Assembly (NCBI GenBank): GCA_029960065.1
Contig: JASCOF010000001.1
Location: forward strand, 992,001 to 1,056,000
Source of the DNA: Flavobacteriaceae bacterium PS02336
GTDB taxonomy: Bacteria; Bacteroidota; Bacteroidia; Flavobacteriales; Flavobacteriaceae
DNA length: 64,000 nucleotides
Direction: 5' to 3'
The notes beneath the pieces are model-generated. The model saw only the letters and a list, made by a program, of their open reading frames with translations. It made no database searches and was not told the origin of the DNA. Of this stretch, positions 39,060 to 49,170 are shown piece after piece. Made by a program: the position numbers and the translations under genes. Position 1 is the stretch's first letter; the number at the start of each line of letters is the position of its first letter.

Positions 39060-40127
39060 CTAAAATAAAGCAACTGTTTCCGTAATTAATGCCTGCATAA
39101 GTTCATCAGCTTTATGATGTTTTAAAGAACTGGTGTTTTGGCCTGACCAAAGATTAATTAAATCGGTTCTTCCTTGAGCGAGAGCAGCAACTTTTAAAGG
39201 AGCCATTAATTTGGTTTGAAGCGGAAATGGCAGAACTTCGGTTTCAAAAGTAGCAGTATCCGATATTTTGTTGCAGATCATTCTGCCCATTCTTCCCGTA
39301 AGTGATTTGGAGACCGTTGTTAGAATATTAGGATTTTGAAAAAGTATTTCTTTATGAATGGGTAAAGCAGCCGATTCGTCGGTTACCATAAAAGCCGTTC
39401 CCAATTGTACAGCATCTGCACCCAGAGTCATGGCTGCTTTAATACCTTTTGCATCGATAATGCCGCCAGCGGCAATAATGGGTGTTTTGGTTTTGGCTTT
39501 TAACTGCTGCACCAGCGTAAACAATCCTGTAAAAGAATCTTGCGCCGGTTTTAAGAATGATGGTCTGTGACCGCCGGCTTCAAATCCTGCCGCGATAATA
39601 GCATCAACTTCAGCATCTTCTAGTGCAAGAGCTTCTTCTAGAGTCGTTGCTGCACCTATGGTTTTAATTCCGAGTTTTCGGCTTTCCAGAAGAATTTCTT
39701 TGGAAGGAATCCCGAAAATAAAACTAAAAACAGCAGGTTTAATTTCGAATAAAACTTCTACTTGTTTTTCAAATTTCGAAGGAATATCCGAAGAAAGAGC
39801 AGGAAGCGGAATCCCTAATTCATCAAAATAAGGTTTAAAAAGCAGTTTGATTTTTTCCAGTTTTTCGGGATCATAATTTTGAAGACTTTGATCAACATCA
39901 TTCACCCATAAATTGATATTGTAGGATTTAGATGTCGCCAATTTGATTTCTTTTCCAGCTGCGCGAATTTCGTCTGGCGTTAAGGTATAAGCACCATAAC
40001 TTCCTAGTCCGCCTGAGTTACTTACGGCAGCCAATAAAGCGGCAGTTGAAAAACCGCCTCCCATCGGACCTTGTAAAATTGGATACTCAATACCTAGTAA
40101 TTGTGTTATCTTGGTTGAATTCCACAT
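39060..40127 (-). CDS. Nitronate monooxygenase (2-nitropropane dioxygenase family)
   Basis: 355 residues, TIM barrel with FMN. Landmarks are YPILQGPMGGGFSTAALLAAVSNSGGLGSYGAYTL at ~14-48 (FMN site), AAGFEAGGHRPSF with the family's GGH, IIAAGGIIDAKGIKAAMTLGADAVQLGTAFM, and a C-terminal helical part. It oxidises nitronates such as propionate 3-nitronate to aldehydes and nitrite, detoxifying them in the cytoplasm. Start ATG 40127. It stands alone between repeat-rich intergenic regions. Confidence 0.9.
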   Translation of the reverse strand: MWNSTKITQLLGIEYPILQGPMGGGFSTAALLAAVSNSGGLGSYGAYTLTPDEIRAAGKEIKLATSKSYNINLWVNDVDQSLQNYDPEKLEKIKLLFKPYFDELGIPLPALSSDIPSKFEKQVEVLFEIKPAVFSFIFGIPSKEILLESRKLGIKTIGAATTLEEALALEDAEVDAIIAAGFEAGGHRPSFLKPAQDSFTGLFTLVQQLKAKTKTPIIAAGGIIDAKGIKAAMTLGADAVQLGTAFMVTDESAALPIHKEILFQNPNILTTVSKSLTGRMGRMICNKISDTATFETEVLPFPLQTKLMAPLKVAALAQGRTDLINLWSGQNTSSLKHHKADELMQALITETVALF

Positions 40128-40350
40128 AAATAATTTAATGTTTGTTGTTATATGCTAAAATTACAAAAAACTAAAGCGATGATCAGTTATTCTTTTCATT
40201 GTTTTTAAAGTAATAAACAATATTATAAACCTTATTTTTTCAGAAACGAATTTTTACGTTTGAGTCATAAAAAATGATTCTTCAGTGATTTAAAAATCTA
40301 TAAAAGCCTATAATTAGGCAATTTTGCAAGAAAAGCTTAATTATTATTAT

Positions 40351-41184
40351 ATGATTTCACCACTAACTATAATCGCTGCAACCAATTTTTCTGCAATTGC
40401 TAACAATGCAGTAAATTATGCCGCAGGACTTGCCAAAACTACGGGAGCTAAATTAGTTTTATTTAATTCGTTCTCTTTGAGCGTTCACAGCGCAAATTCA
40501 CATATTACAGCAGATGCAATGCAGAAGCAGATTGAGAAAGCAATTTCAAGATTGGAAACTTTAGCAAAGCAATTAGCTGACTCATTCCAAATACAAACAG
40601 AATCGATTTGTACCTATTCCTTTTTAGAAGATGAACTGCCTAGAATTATTGATCAAACCAATGCTGATGTAGTAGTTATGGGAATGGCTGAACGTTCATT
40701 TGAGCAGGAGTTATTGGGGAATTCAACAACTTCGGCTATAAAAAACCTGCACATTCCAGTATTAGCCGTGCCAGAAAAAGCGCGTTTTCAAAATGTTAAA
40801 AAAGTGCTTTATGCCTGCGATAGTTTAAGTTTTTCGGCAATTAAAAAATTCAGCTGGATCAAAAGTACTTTGGGAGATTTGGGTGCAGAGATCGAGTTTT
40901 TCAGTGTTGATGATAAGTTAGATGATTTAAAAGAGGAGCAGCACAGAGTTTTAATGCATTCAAATATCGAAAAAGAGTTTGAAGACGTAAAATACCTTTA
41001 TAAGACAGTAAGGTCAAATGCGGTTATTAATGAAATTAAGAAAGAAATTACGAATTATGAAGCAGATATCTTAATTATGGTGCCTCAAAAGTATGGTTTT
41101 TGGGATTCTTTGGTACATAAAAGCAAAACTAGAATACTGGCAGCAGGATTAGACATCCCATTGTTGTCGTTTCCAAATTATTAG
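40351..41184 (+). CDS. Universal stress protein, two tandem Usp domains
   Basis: 277 residues from ATG 40351. Domain one (MISPLTIIAATNFSAIANNAVNYAAGLAKTTGAKLVLF ... ADVVVMGMAE) and domain two (FQNVKKVLYACDSL ... DILIMVPQKYGFWDSL) each have the Usp fold; the ATP-binding GxxGx9G(S/T) motif is only partly conserved. Two-domain Usp proteins in Bacteroidetes are stress-induced; function unspecific. A TTG at 40324 would add nine residues but has no support. It precedes the fabH-like gene by 34 bases on the same strand and may share its transcript. Confidence 0.88.
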   Translation: MISPLTIIAATNFSAIANNAVNYAAGLAKTTGAKLVLFNSFSLSVHSANSHITADAMQKQIEKAISRLETLAKQLADSFQIQTESICTYSFLEDELPRIIDQTNADVVVMGMAERSFEQELLGNSTTSAIKNLHIPVLAVPEKARFQNVKKVLYACDSLSFSAIKKFSWIKSTLGDLGAEIEFFSVDDKLDDLKEEQHRVLMHSNIEKEFEDVKYLYKTVRSNAVINEIKKEITNYEADILIMVPQKYGFWDSLVHKSKTRILAAGLDIPLLSFPNY

Positions 41185-41218
41185 TGTTATTTTTGTATCC
41201 GTTAAAAAAACTAAAAAC

Positions 41219-42262
41219 ATGAATGCAGTAATAACAGCTATAGGTGGCTTTGTGCCTTCATCAATCCTCACCAATAAAATGATTTCGGAGACTGTTGATA
41301 CATCTGACGAATGGATTGTAAAAAGAACTGGAATTAAAGAACGAAGAATCGCAGACGACGATACGGCAACTTCTGATCTTGCCGCTGCTGCGATTGAAAA
41401 CCTAATTGAAAATTATAATGTAGATCGCGGTGAAATTGAAGCTTTGCTTGTAGCAACAGCAACTCCCGACCACATTTTGGCACCAACAGCAAGTATTGTT
41501 TGCGAGAAAAGCGGTCTTACAAATGCTTTTGGAATTGACATGAATGCAGCCTGCAGCGGTTTCTTGTACGCACTTGAAATGGGAGCAAATATGATCGAAA
41601 GCGGCCGTTACAACAAATTAATTATTGTTGGAGCAGACAAAATGAGTTCTATTGTAGATTATGAAGACCGTAATACATGCATCCTTTTCGGAGATGGAGC
41701 AGGGGCGGTTTTACTAGAAAGAACAGAATCTGAAAACGGTTTGATGAAAACCATCTTGAAAACAGACGGAAGCGGTACTTCTTCTTTGGCAGTGCCTGCT
41801 GGAGGTTCTAGAAATCCGACTTCTATGCAGAGTTTACTGCACAGAACACATTATTTGAAACAAGATGGCGCTTTTGTATTTAAAAGAGCGGTTGCTTCAA
41901 TGAGTCAGGTTTCACAAGATGCTTTGGTTAAAAACGGATTAGAGTCTGAAGAAATTGACTGGGTAATTCCGCATCAGGCAAACTTAAGAATCATCAATGC
42001 CGTTGGAGAAAGTTTAAATATCGATGCTGAAAAGGTAAAAGTAAACATCGAGCGTTACGGAAATACCACTTCTGCAACAGTTCCTTTGTGTTTATGGGAT
42101 TTCGCAGCAGATTTTAAAGAAGGGCAAAATTTATTAATTACCACTTTTGGAGCAGGATTTTCATGGGGAGCAACTTGTTTGAAATGGGGAGTTATGCGTG
42201 AAAAAAAAACGGTTCAAAAGACTAAAGACACTAAAGCAGACGAAATTCTGGTGGCACACTAA
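41219..42262 (+). CDS. fabH: 3-oxoacyl-ACP synthase III
   Basis: 347 residues, complete thiolase fold. The catalytic triad is C112 (NAACSGFLYALE), H252 (VIPHQANLRI) and N282 (YGNTTSATVPL). It condenses acetyl-CoA or branched acyl-CoA with malonyl-ACP to start fatty acid synthesis. It carries about 25 extra C-terminal residues (KKTVQKTKDTKADEILVAH) beyond the usual end. It is not next to other fab genes here, so this may be one of several KAS III paralogues used for a special lipid or pigment. Start ATG 41219. Confidence 0.9.
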   Translation: MNAVITAIGGFVPSSILTNKMISETVDTSDEWIVKRTGIKERRIADDDTATSDLAAAAIENLIENYNVDRGEIEALLVATATPDHILAPTASIVCEKSGLTNAFGIDMNAACSGFLYALEMGANMIESGRYNKLIIVGADKMSSIVDYEDRNTCILFGDGAGAVLLERTESENGLMKTILKTDGSGTSSLAVPAGGSRNPTSMQSLLHRTHYLKQDGAFVFKRAVASMSQVSQDALVKNGLESEEIDWVIPHQANLRIINAVGESLNIDAEKVKVNIERYGNTTSATVPLCLWDFAADFKEGQNLLITTFGAGFSWGATCLKWGVMREKKTVQKTKDTKADEILVAH

Positions 42263-42303
42263 TCTGGCCGCGCAGATTTTCGATTCAAAATAGAGATGAT
42301 TTA

Positions 42304-43397
42304 ATGGGAAGACAGAAACAAAATAAAAAATCAGGGAAAAACTTTTTCTATAAATATTATAGAGTTATAGTAATTCCTGCGGTTTTTTTAGTGTATTTGT
42401 CTTCTTATTACTTCTTAAATCCGTACAGGAACTTTGAAGAAGAAAGTCTGCTGGATCTGGATCAGACTTTTGATATTTTATCATTTTATTGTACTGCGCC
42501 ATCCTTACAGAACTGACGCTTTTTGTCGGCAGAAAGTTAAACAATTATATACGCTGGGAACAAAATCCCTTTTTTAGAGCAATAGCGCAGTTTATCTGTT
42601 TGATTGCCGGAAACATACTTTTAAATTACTTTTTTTCTTGTTTATGGGATTATTTATATCCCTGCACAGCCTTAGAAGAAAATGATTTAGTTACCATTTG
42701 GCAGTCAAAAATTATGGCTGCCATTATTTCCCTTTTTATCAGCGCCATTCATACTGGTATTTTTCTATTAAACCGCTGGCGTGTAAATGCTATTGAAACA
42801 GCCGAATTAAAAATTAAAGCTTCAGAACTTCAAGAAGCAGTAACACGGTCTAAACTGGAATCTTTGAAAATGCAGTTAGATCCGCATTTTATCTTCAACA
42901 ATTTCAGCACATTGACAGAATTGATTTATGAAGATCAAAAGGAAGCGGCTTCGTTTTTAGAAAACATTACAAGAGTGTATCGTTATATGATTTCCAATTC
43001 GAATAAAGATACGATTACAGTAAAGGAAGAAATTGAATTCTTGAACGCTTATTTTTATCTGCTAAAGAAAAGATTAGGGGATAAAATCGATCTAAAAATT
43101 GATCTTGAACCCTCTTGTTTATCCTTGCATTTACCGCCTTTAACGTTACAATTATTGGTAGAGAATGCTGTAAAACACAACATGGCAACTATAGCCAATC
43201 CGTTGTCTATTTCTGTTTTTTGTGATGCGAAAGATATTATTGTGAAAAATAATCTGCAGCGAACAGCGGGAAAAAGTCTAGTTTCTACTGGAATTGGAAA
43301 TAAAAACATTGAGTTTCGTTATAAAATATTATCAGAAAGAATGCCCGTTTTTAAAGAATCTAACGGTTATTATGAGGTACGTCTGCCATTAATTTAA
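42304..43397 (+). pseudogene. LytS-type sensor histidine kinase gene with a one-base frameshift
   Basis: Two overlapping frames form one gene. Frame one (from ATG 42304) gives the N terminus and first membrane helix (YYRVIVIPAVFLVYLSSYYFL) to FDIL; the next frame, open from 42474, continues YFIILLYCAILTELTLFVG, a second helix, then two more helices, a linker and the His_kinase domain (QLDPHFIFNNFSTLTELIYED with phospho-His, and the N box LVENAVKHN). One missing base near 42470 restores a 364-residue protein. It is followed directly by its response regulator. This could be a real mutation, a programmed shift or a sequencing error. Upstream ORF 42304-42516 and downstream ORF 42489-43397 are its parts. 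Confidence 0.8.
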
Positions 43398-43402
43398 TTA
43401 CT

Positions 43403-44158
43403 ATGAAAATTTTAATTGTAGAAGATGAAAGTATTAATGCCAGTCGCTTAAAACGACTGCTGGAAGAACTCGAACCCAATTGTGAAATTTTAGGGATTAT
43501 CGACACTGTAGTCGATACAGTTGCATGGTTAAAATCTAATCCCGCACCCGATTTAATTACATTAGATATCCGCCTAGCCGACGGATTGAGTTTTTCTATT
43601 TTTGATGAAATCAACATCAATTGTCCCGTTATTTTTACTACAGCTTATGACGAATATGCGATTCGCGCTTTTAAAGTCAATAGCATCGATTATTTGATGA
43701 AACCTATTGATAAAGGCGAATTGGAATTTGCTTTAATGAAATTCAAATCTTTAAGTAAATCTGAAAACAATGTTACCAATATCGCTGGAATTTTAAAAGA
43801 ACTCATTCAAAAACCAAGTTACAGATTGCGTTTTTTAGTCACTTACCGTGATGGTTACAAAAGTGTAGACGTTGCGGATATTGATTTTATATATTCAGAA
43901 TTCAAAACCAGTAATTTATTCCTAAAATCTGGCGTAATTATTTCCATTCCACAAACCATGGAAGAACTAGAACACGAATTAGATCCTAACCTCTTTTTTA
44001 GGGCAAATCGTCAGTTCTTTATCCGCGCCGAAAGTATTAAGTCCATTGCAAACTACTTCAATGCAAAACTTAAAATCCAACTCAAACTCGATCCCGAACG
44101 CGAAGTGATTATCAGTCGCGAGAAGACACCGTTTTTTAAGCAGTGGATGGATCGATGA
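43403..44158 (+). CDS. LytTR response regulator
   Basis: 251 residues. Receiver domain at 1-120: acidic pair EDE at 7-9, phospho-Asp in LITLDIRLADG, Lys in YLMKPID. The C-terminal LytTR DNA-binding domain (about 145-250) starts RLRFLVTYRDGYKSVDVADIDFIYSEFKTSNLFLKSG and has FFRANRQFFIRAESIKSI. It should act with the adjacent frameshifted LytS-type kinase, five bases upstream. Targets may include the efflux operon ~0.7 kb downstream, by position only. Start ATG 43403. Confidence 0.92.
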   Translation: MKILIVEDESINASRLKRLLEELEPNCEILGIIDTVVDTVAWLKSNPAPDLITLDIRLADGLSFSIFDEININCPVIFTTAYDEYAIRAFKVNSIDYLMKPIDKGELEFALMKFKSLSKSENNVTNIAGILKELIQKPSYRLRFLVTYRDGYKSVDVADIDFIYSEFKTSNLFLKSGVIISIPQTMEELEHELDPNLFFRANRQFFIRAESIKSIANYFNAKLKIQLKLDPEREVIISREKTPFFKQWMDR

Positions 44159-44203
44159 GAAAGATGCTAAGGTTCTGAGATGCTAAGTTGCTGAGGTTTT
44201 TTT

Positions 44204-44732
44204 TGCCACGAAGGCGCTAAGACGCTAAGGATTTAGTTTCAAAGTTACAAAGGGACAAAGGTTCATAGGTTTTTTTCTTTTCCGGTGAAAAGTATGTTTA
44301 CGTTTTTTTGTCATCCAGAGGAACGAAGGATCACACTCGCAATTCCGCAAAGTGTGGCGTACAATCTTTGTCGAGTTTCTAGTGTGATCCTTCGTTCCTC
44401 AGGATGACAAAACCGTGCGTAAAAAAATCTGCTAAAATCTGTAAAATCTGCGTGAAAAACTTTGTAGAGCTACTTGCGGAGATCCTTCCTCCGTTAGGAT
44501 GACAAAACAATGCGTAAAAAATCCTTTTTAATCCTTTAATCTGTGGCAAAAAAACTTTGTAGAGATACTTGCGAAGATCCTTCCTCCGTTAGGATGACAA
44601 AACAATGCGTAAAAAATCCTTTTTAATCCTTTAATCTGTGGCAAAAAAAAGCTTTGCGACTCTGCGACTTCGCGAGATTAAAACTCCCAACAAGCTTAAA
44701 AAAAAACTTAGCGTCTTAGCGCCTTCGCGGCA
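44204..44732. repeat. 0.53-kb nest of inverted and tandem repeats
   Basis: The ends, 44204-44229 and 44707-44732, are inverted 26-mers with one mismatch (tgccacgaaggcgctaagac...). Inside lie a tgtcatcc-type palindromic element at 44309-44409 and two tandem copies of a 95-bp unit at 44460-44554 and 44555-44649. Gene-free: a reading frame starting at 44638 crosses the right part, but its true start is 44836. Small pieces match the nested palindrome at 38.8-39.0 kb. Confidence 0.85.
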
Positions 44733-44835
44733 TTACGTTTCAGTCTCGAAAAATGCCGTTTGGGTAAATTTCTCTCCTAAAAAAGCTCTTTTCATCCGTT
44801 ATTTTGCTGCCAAATTCGAGGTAATTCATTATAAA

Positions 44836-45981
44836 ATGAAAAGTAAAATGACAAAACAATTTTTTCAAAATAACAAAGCAATTGGCAGGATTGCAGTTTT
44901 ATTGATAATAATTTCTTTTTCTTCATGCGGAAAAAGTGCAGATGCGCAGATGGCGCCTCCAAAGCCAGAAGTTGACTTTCTACAGACGACTTCAGTCACA
45001 GGAGACGTAGAAAAAAAATATCCCGGAACAGTCGAAGGTACTGTAAACGTTGATATAAAAGCTCAGGTATCAGGGTATCTTGAAGCCATTTATGTAAAAG
45101 AAGGAGATTATGTAAACAAAGGACAATCTCTTTTTAAAATAAAAGGAGACGTTTATGCCGAGCAGGTAAACAACAGTCGCGCGGCTTACAAAAGTGCTTT
45201 GGCAAACCAAGCCAATGCCAAACTGGAAGTAGAAAAAATCAAACCGCTTGTGGAGGGAAGAGTTTTCTCAGACATGCAGTTAAAAACAGCGCAGGCTAAT
45301 TACGAAGCTGCAACAGCGCAAGTAGCACAGGCTAAAGCCGCTTTAGGATCATCTCAGTTAAATGCCGATTTCTCTTTGATTAAAGCTCCTGTAAGCGGCT
45401 ATATTAGCCGTATTCCAAACCGAATTGGAAATTTAGTTACGCCAAATGATGCTGTTCCGTTAACGACACTTTCAGAGATTAACAGCGTATTTGTGTATTT
45501 CTCTTTAACAGAAGCAGATTACTTAGCTTTTTCGAAAGATTCAAAAGCCAATCAAACCGTAAGTTTAATTATGGCCGATGACAGCGAATACGATCAAAAA
45601 GGAAAACTGGAAGTAGCCAGCGGAAATATCGACCGCGCAACAGGAACAATTGCTTTAAAAGCCATTTTCCCGAATCCGAAAAAGATATTGCGTGCAGGAG
45701 GTTCAGCGAGAATTGTATTGAACAAAAGTTTGTCATCTGTTATTACAGTTCCAATGGCAAGTGTAAAAGACATTCAGGATAAATTCTTTGTTTTTGTATT
45801 GAAAGAAGGAAATAAAGTAGCGATGGTTCCTATTGAAATTGCAGGAAGCGCCGGTGCTGATTACTTCGTGAAATCTGGGTTGCAAGCGGGCGACAAAGTG
45901 GCTTTAAATTCTATCGATGTTCTTTATGACAGTATGGAAGTGGTTCCTAAAACCGCTGGTAAAGCCGTAAGCAACAAATAA
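44836..45981 (+). CDS. RND efflux periplasmic adaptor, second operon
   Basis: 381 residues from ATG 44836 (ATG 44848 is also possible). Lipobox SFSSCGKS. A biotinyl-lipoyl domain (VEGTVNVDIKAQVSGYLEAIYVKEGDYVNKGQSLFKI), a long Ala/Lys-rich hairpin, the second lipoyl half (FSLIKAPVSGYISRIPNRIGNLVTPND) and a C-terminal barrel follow in AcrA/MexA order. The frame is open 66 codons upstream, through dispersed repeats, which has to be non-coding. First gene of an MFP-RND-OMF operon, 31 bases ahead of the transporter. The LytTR regulator is its nearest candidate regulator. Confidence 0.92.
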   Translation: MKSKMTKQFFQNNKAIGRIAVLLIIISFSSCGKSADAQMAPPKPEVDFLQTTSVTGDVEKKYPGTVEGTVNVDIKAQVSGYLEAIYVKEGDYVNKGQSLFKIKGDVYAEQVNNSRAAYKSALANQANAKLEVEKIKPLVEGRVFSDMQLKTAQANYEAATAQVAQAKAALGSSQLNADFSLIKAPVSGYISRIPNRIGNLVTPNDAVPLTTLSEINSVFVYFSLTEADYLAFSKDSKANQTVSLIMADDSEYDQKGKLEVASGNIDRATGTIALKAIFPNPKKILRAGGSARIVLNKSLSSVITVPMASVKDIQDKFFVFVLKEGNKVAMVPIEIAGSAGADYFVKSGLQAGDKVALNSIDVLYDSMEVVPKTAGKAVSNK

Positions 45982-46012
45982 TTTTTGATTTAAACATATA
46001 ATAACATTTTCC

Positions 46013-49000
46013 ATGTTAAAGAAAATAATAGACAGGCCGGTATTGGCCACAGTGATCTCTATTGTATTGGTAATCTTGGGGATTATAGGTCTTACGAGAT
46101 TATCTGTAACGAGATTCCCAGATATTTCGCCGCCAACTGTAATGGTAAGCGGTTCGTATCCAGGAGGAAATAGTGAAACCGTTATTCGTTCGGTGGTAAC
46201 GCCATTAGAGGAACAGATTAACGGAGTTGAAAATATGCAGTACATTAAATCGACTGCCAGTAACGACGGATCTTTTTCGATCAGCGTTATTTTTAAGCAA
46301 GGTGTTGATCCCGATCAGGCTGCAGTAAATGTGCAGAATAGAGTACAGCAAGCTACGCCGAAATTACCGCAGGAAGTGGTCCGTATGGGACTTACAACTT
46401 CAAAACAGCAAAATAGTATGATTGTTATCTTCAACTTATATACCGAAGATAATGCTAAATACGATGAGTTGTTTTTGCAGAATTATGCTAATATCAACTT
46501 AGTGCCTCAAATGAAACGTGTTCCCGGAGTTGGACAAGTTCAAATTTTTGGACAGAAAGATTATTCGATGCGAATCTGGCTTGATCCACGTAAGATGGCA
46601 AATGCAGGTTTGGTTCCTTCGGATGTGACACAGGCAATTGCAGAACAGAGTTTAGAATCGGCTCCAGGGAAATTGGGAGAAGAGTCGAAAGCGGCTTTAG
46701 AATATGTAATTCGTTACAAAGGAAAAAAGAATAAACCAGAGCAGTATGAAAATATCGTTGTTAAAAATAACGGAAGTAATGTTTTAAGATTAAAAGACGT
46801 TGCACGAGTAGAATTTGGTTCTATTTCGTACAGCGGAGACAACAAATCGAACAGTAAAAATGCTGTTACGATGGCAATTTTACAGACTTCGGGTTCTAAT
46901 GCAAACGACATTGAAATCGGGATTAATAAAGAAGTAGAAAGACTGTCAAAATCTTTCCCTCCTGGAATTAAGTACGTCAACGTAATGAGTACCAAAGAAC
47001 GTTTGGACGAAGCAACAGGACAAGTAAAATCGACTTTGTTTGAAGCTTTTATTCTGGTTTTCATCGTCGTATTTATATTCCTGCAAGACATTCGCTCGAC
47101 TATAATTCCAGCAATTGCAGTACCTGTGGCGATTGTAGGAACATTTTTCTTCTTATTGGTTTTTGGATTTACCATTAATATTCTAACGCTTTTCGCTTTG
47201 GTACTGGCAATTGGAATTGTGGTCGATGATGCAATTGTTGTCGTCGAAGCCGTTCACAGTAAAATGGAAGAAGATGCAGGAATTTCAGCCAAAGAAGCGA
47301 CTCACGGCGCGATGGCAGAGATTACTGGAGCTGTAGTTTCGATTACTTTGGTCATGTCGGCGGTGTTTATTCCGATTGGATTTATGACAGGATCTTCGGG
47401 GATTTTCTATAAACAATTTGCTTATACATTGGCAATTGCGATTATTATCTCGGCTGTAAATGCCTTGACTTTGACTCCTGCATTATGTGCATTATTACTA
47501 AAGAATCATGGAGATAAACATGGAAATCACGAGCATAAAACCAGTTTTAAAGACCGTTTTTTCGTTGGATTCAACACAAGCTTCAACAATTTTACGGGTA
47601 GATATATTAAAGGCGTTCGTTTCCTTATCGGAAGAAAATGGATTGCGGCAGGATTAGTTACTGGAATAACGGCTCTTGCAATTTATATGATGATGTCAAC
47701 GCCAAAGAGTTTTGTCCCATTAGAAGATGACGGATTTATGGTATACAGTTTATCAATGCCTCCGGGAACGGCTCTTGATCGTACGACTGAAGTAGTGCAG
47801 AGAATGGAGAAAATATTAGAAACAGAAGAAGCAATTGATGTCAATACCAGTATTACAGGATTTAATATTTTGAGTAACAGTGCGAGTACCGCTTACGGAT
47901 TAGGATTTATTAAATTAAAACCTAAAAAAGAAAGAGGCGCGGTTAAGGATATTGATGAAATTTTGAATAGCGTTACAGGAAAATTATCAAAAATTAAAGA
48001 AGGTTCGATCATGGTTTTCAGAATGCCGCCTGTTGAAGGATTTGGTGTAACAAGCGGTGCTGAAATTGTATTGCAAGACAGAATGGCAAGAAGTCCAGAA
48101 GCTTTAAAAGCAATGTCAGATAAAGTAATCGGACAGATTATGCAGCAGCCGGGCGTTCAATATGCGTACACGACTTTTAGAGCCGATTATCCGCAGTTGG
48201 AATTGGAAGTGGATGAAGATAAAGCCCGCCAGATGGGAGTAAATGTTAAAGATCTTTTAGGTAATATCCAGACGTATTTTGCGGGAGACCAATCATCAGA
48301 TTTTACAAGATTTGGGAAGTTTTACAGAGTGAATGTAAAAGCCGATGGAATTTTCAGAATGGATCAAGATGCGTTTAATGAAATTTTTGTTAGAAATGCT
48401 GACATGCAGATGGTTCCAGTAAAATCGATTGTGAAATTCCATAAAGTGTACGGACCAGAATCGGTAAACCGATATAACCTTTATAATTCGGTAAATATTA
48501 CTGCAATGGCATTGCCTGGTTACAGTAACGGTCAGATTATGGGGAATTTAGAACAAGTTTTAGATAAACTTCCTTCTGATTACAGTTACGAATGGACAGG
48601 TTTAAGTTTGGAAGAAAAAGCAGGAGGAAATCAAACAATCGCCATTTTCGGATTATGTCTGCTATTTGTATTCTTTTTATTAGCTGCGCAGTATGAAAGT
48701 TATTTGTTGCCACTGGCCGTTTTACTTTCGATTCCAACAGGAATTTTAGGCGCTTTTGCAGGAGTAAAAGCAGTTGGTTTAGATAACAACATTTACGTTC
48801 AAGTCGGATTAATTATGCTCGTCGGATTACTCGCCAAAAATGCCATTTTGATTGTAGAGTTTGCGCTTCAAAGACGTCTTTCTGGATTAAGTATTGTCGA
48901 AGCAGCAATTGAAGGTGCAAGATCAAGGTTACGACCAATTATCATGACTTCATTGGCCTTTATTGTAGGTATGATTCCGCTGATGTTTGCTTCTGGAGGA

Positions 49001-49168
49001 ACTGCGGTTGGTAATAGATCGATTAGTGTCAGCGCTTCGATTGGGATGTTGAGCGGTGTAATTTTGGGGATTTTCGTGATTCCGTTACTTTTCATTGTAT
49101 TTCAATATTTACAAGAAAAAGTATCAGGAAAGAAAATCGCAGTTGAAGTTCAAACGATAAAAGAATAA
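46013..49168 (+). CDS. RND efflux transporter, HAE1/AcrB-like, second operon
   Basis: 1051 residues. TM4 relay pair is D405-D406 (GIVVDDAIVVVEAVH), and the TM10 Lys is in AKNAILIVEFALQRR, so the proton path looks intact, unlike the first pump. MLKKIIDRPVLATVISIVLVILGIIGL starts TM1. Sequence between the two pumps is related but divergent. It exports drugs, bile salts or metabolites; substrate unknown. The RND stop is two bases before the OMF ATG, so the pair is coupled. Confidence 0.94.
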   Translation: MLKKIIDRPVLATVISIVLVILGIIGLTRLSVTRFPDISPPTVMVSGSYPGGNSETVIRSVVTPLEEQINGVENMQYIKSTASNDGSFSISVIFKQGVDPDQAAVNVQNRVQQATPKLPQEVVRMGLTTSKQQNSMIVIFNLYTEDNAKYDELFLQNYANINLVPQMKRVPGVGQVQIFGQKDYSMRIWLDPRKMANAGLVPSDVTQAIAEQSLESAPGKLGEESKAALEYVIRYKGKKNKPEQYENIVVKNNGSNVLRLKDVARVEFGSISYSGDNKSNSKNAVTMAILQTSGSNANDIEIGINKEVERLSKSFPPGIKYVNVMSTKERLDEATGQVKSTLFEAFILVFIVVFIFLQDIRSTIIPAIAVPVAIVGTFFFLLVFGFTINILTLFALVLAIGIVVDDAIVVVEAVHSKMEEDAGISAKEATHGAMAEITGAVVSITLVMSAVFIPIGFMTGSSGIFYKQFAYTLAIAIIISAVNALTLTPALCALLLKNHGDKHGNHEHKTSFKDRFFVGFNTSFNNFTGRYIKGVRFLIGRKWIAAGLVTGITALAIYMMMSTPKSFVPLEDDGFMVYSLSMPPGTALDRTTEVVQRMEKILETEEAIDVNTSITGFNILSNSASTAYGLGFIKLKPKKERGAVKDIDEILNSVTGKLSKIKEGSIMVFRMPPVEGFGVTSGAEIVLQDRMARSPEALKAMSDKVIGQIMQQPGVQYAYTTFRADYPQLELEVDEDKARQMGVNVKDLLGNIQTYFAGDQSSDFTRFGKFYRVNVKADGIFRMDQDAFNEIFVRNADMQMVPVKSIVKFHKVYGPESVNRYNLYNSVNITAMALPGYSNGQIMGNLEQVLDKLPSDYSYEWTGLSLEEKAGGNQTIAIFGLCLLFVFFLLAAQYESYLLPLAVLLSIPTGILGAFAGVKAVGLDNNIYVQVGLIMLVGLLAKNAILIVEFALQRRLSGLSIVEAAIEGARSRLRPIIMTSLAFIVGMIPLMFASGGTAVGNRSISVSASIGMLSGVILGIFVIPLLFIVFQYLQEKVSGKKIAVEVQTIKE

Positions 49169-49170
49169 TA

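Noticed and set aside
44638..44835. 66-codon N-terminal extension of the second RND adaptor
   Set aside because: It runs through the dispersed repeats, including the second 95-bp unit and the right inverted end, and precedes a standard lipoprotein signal at ATG 44836.
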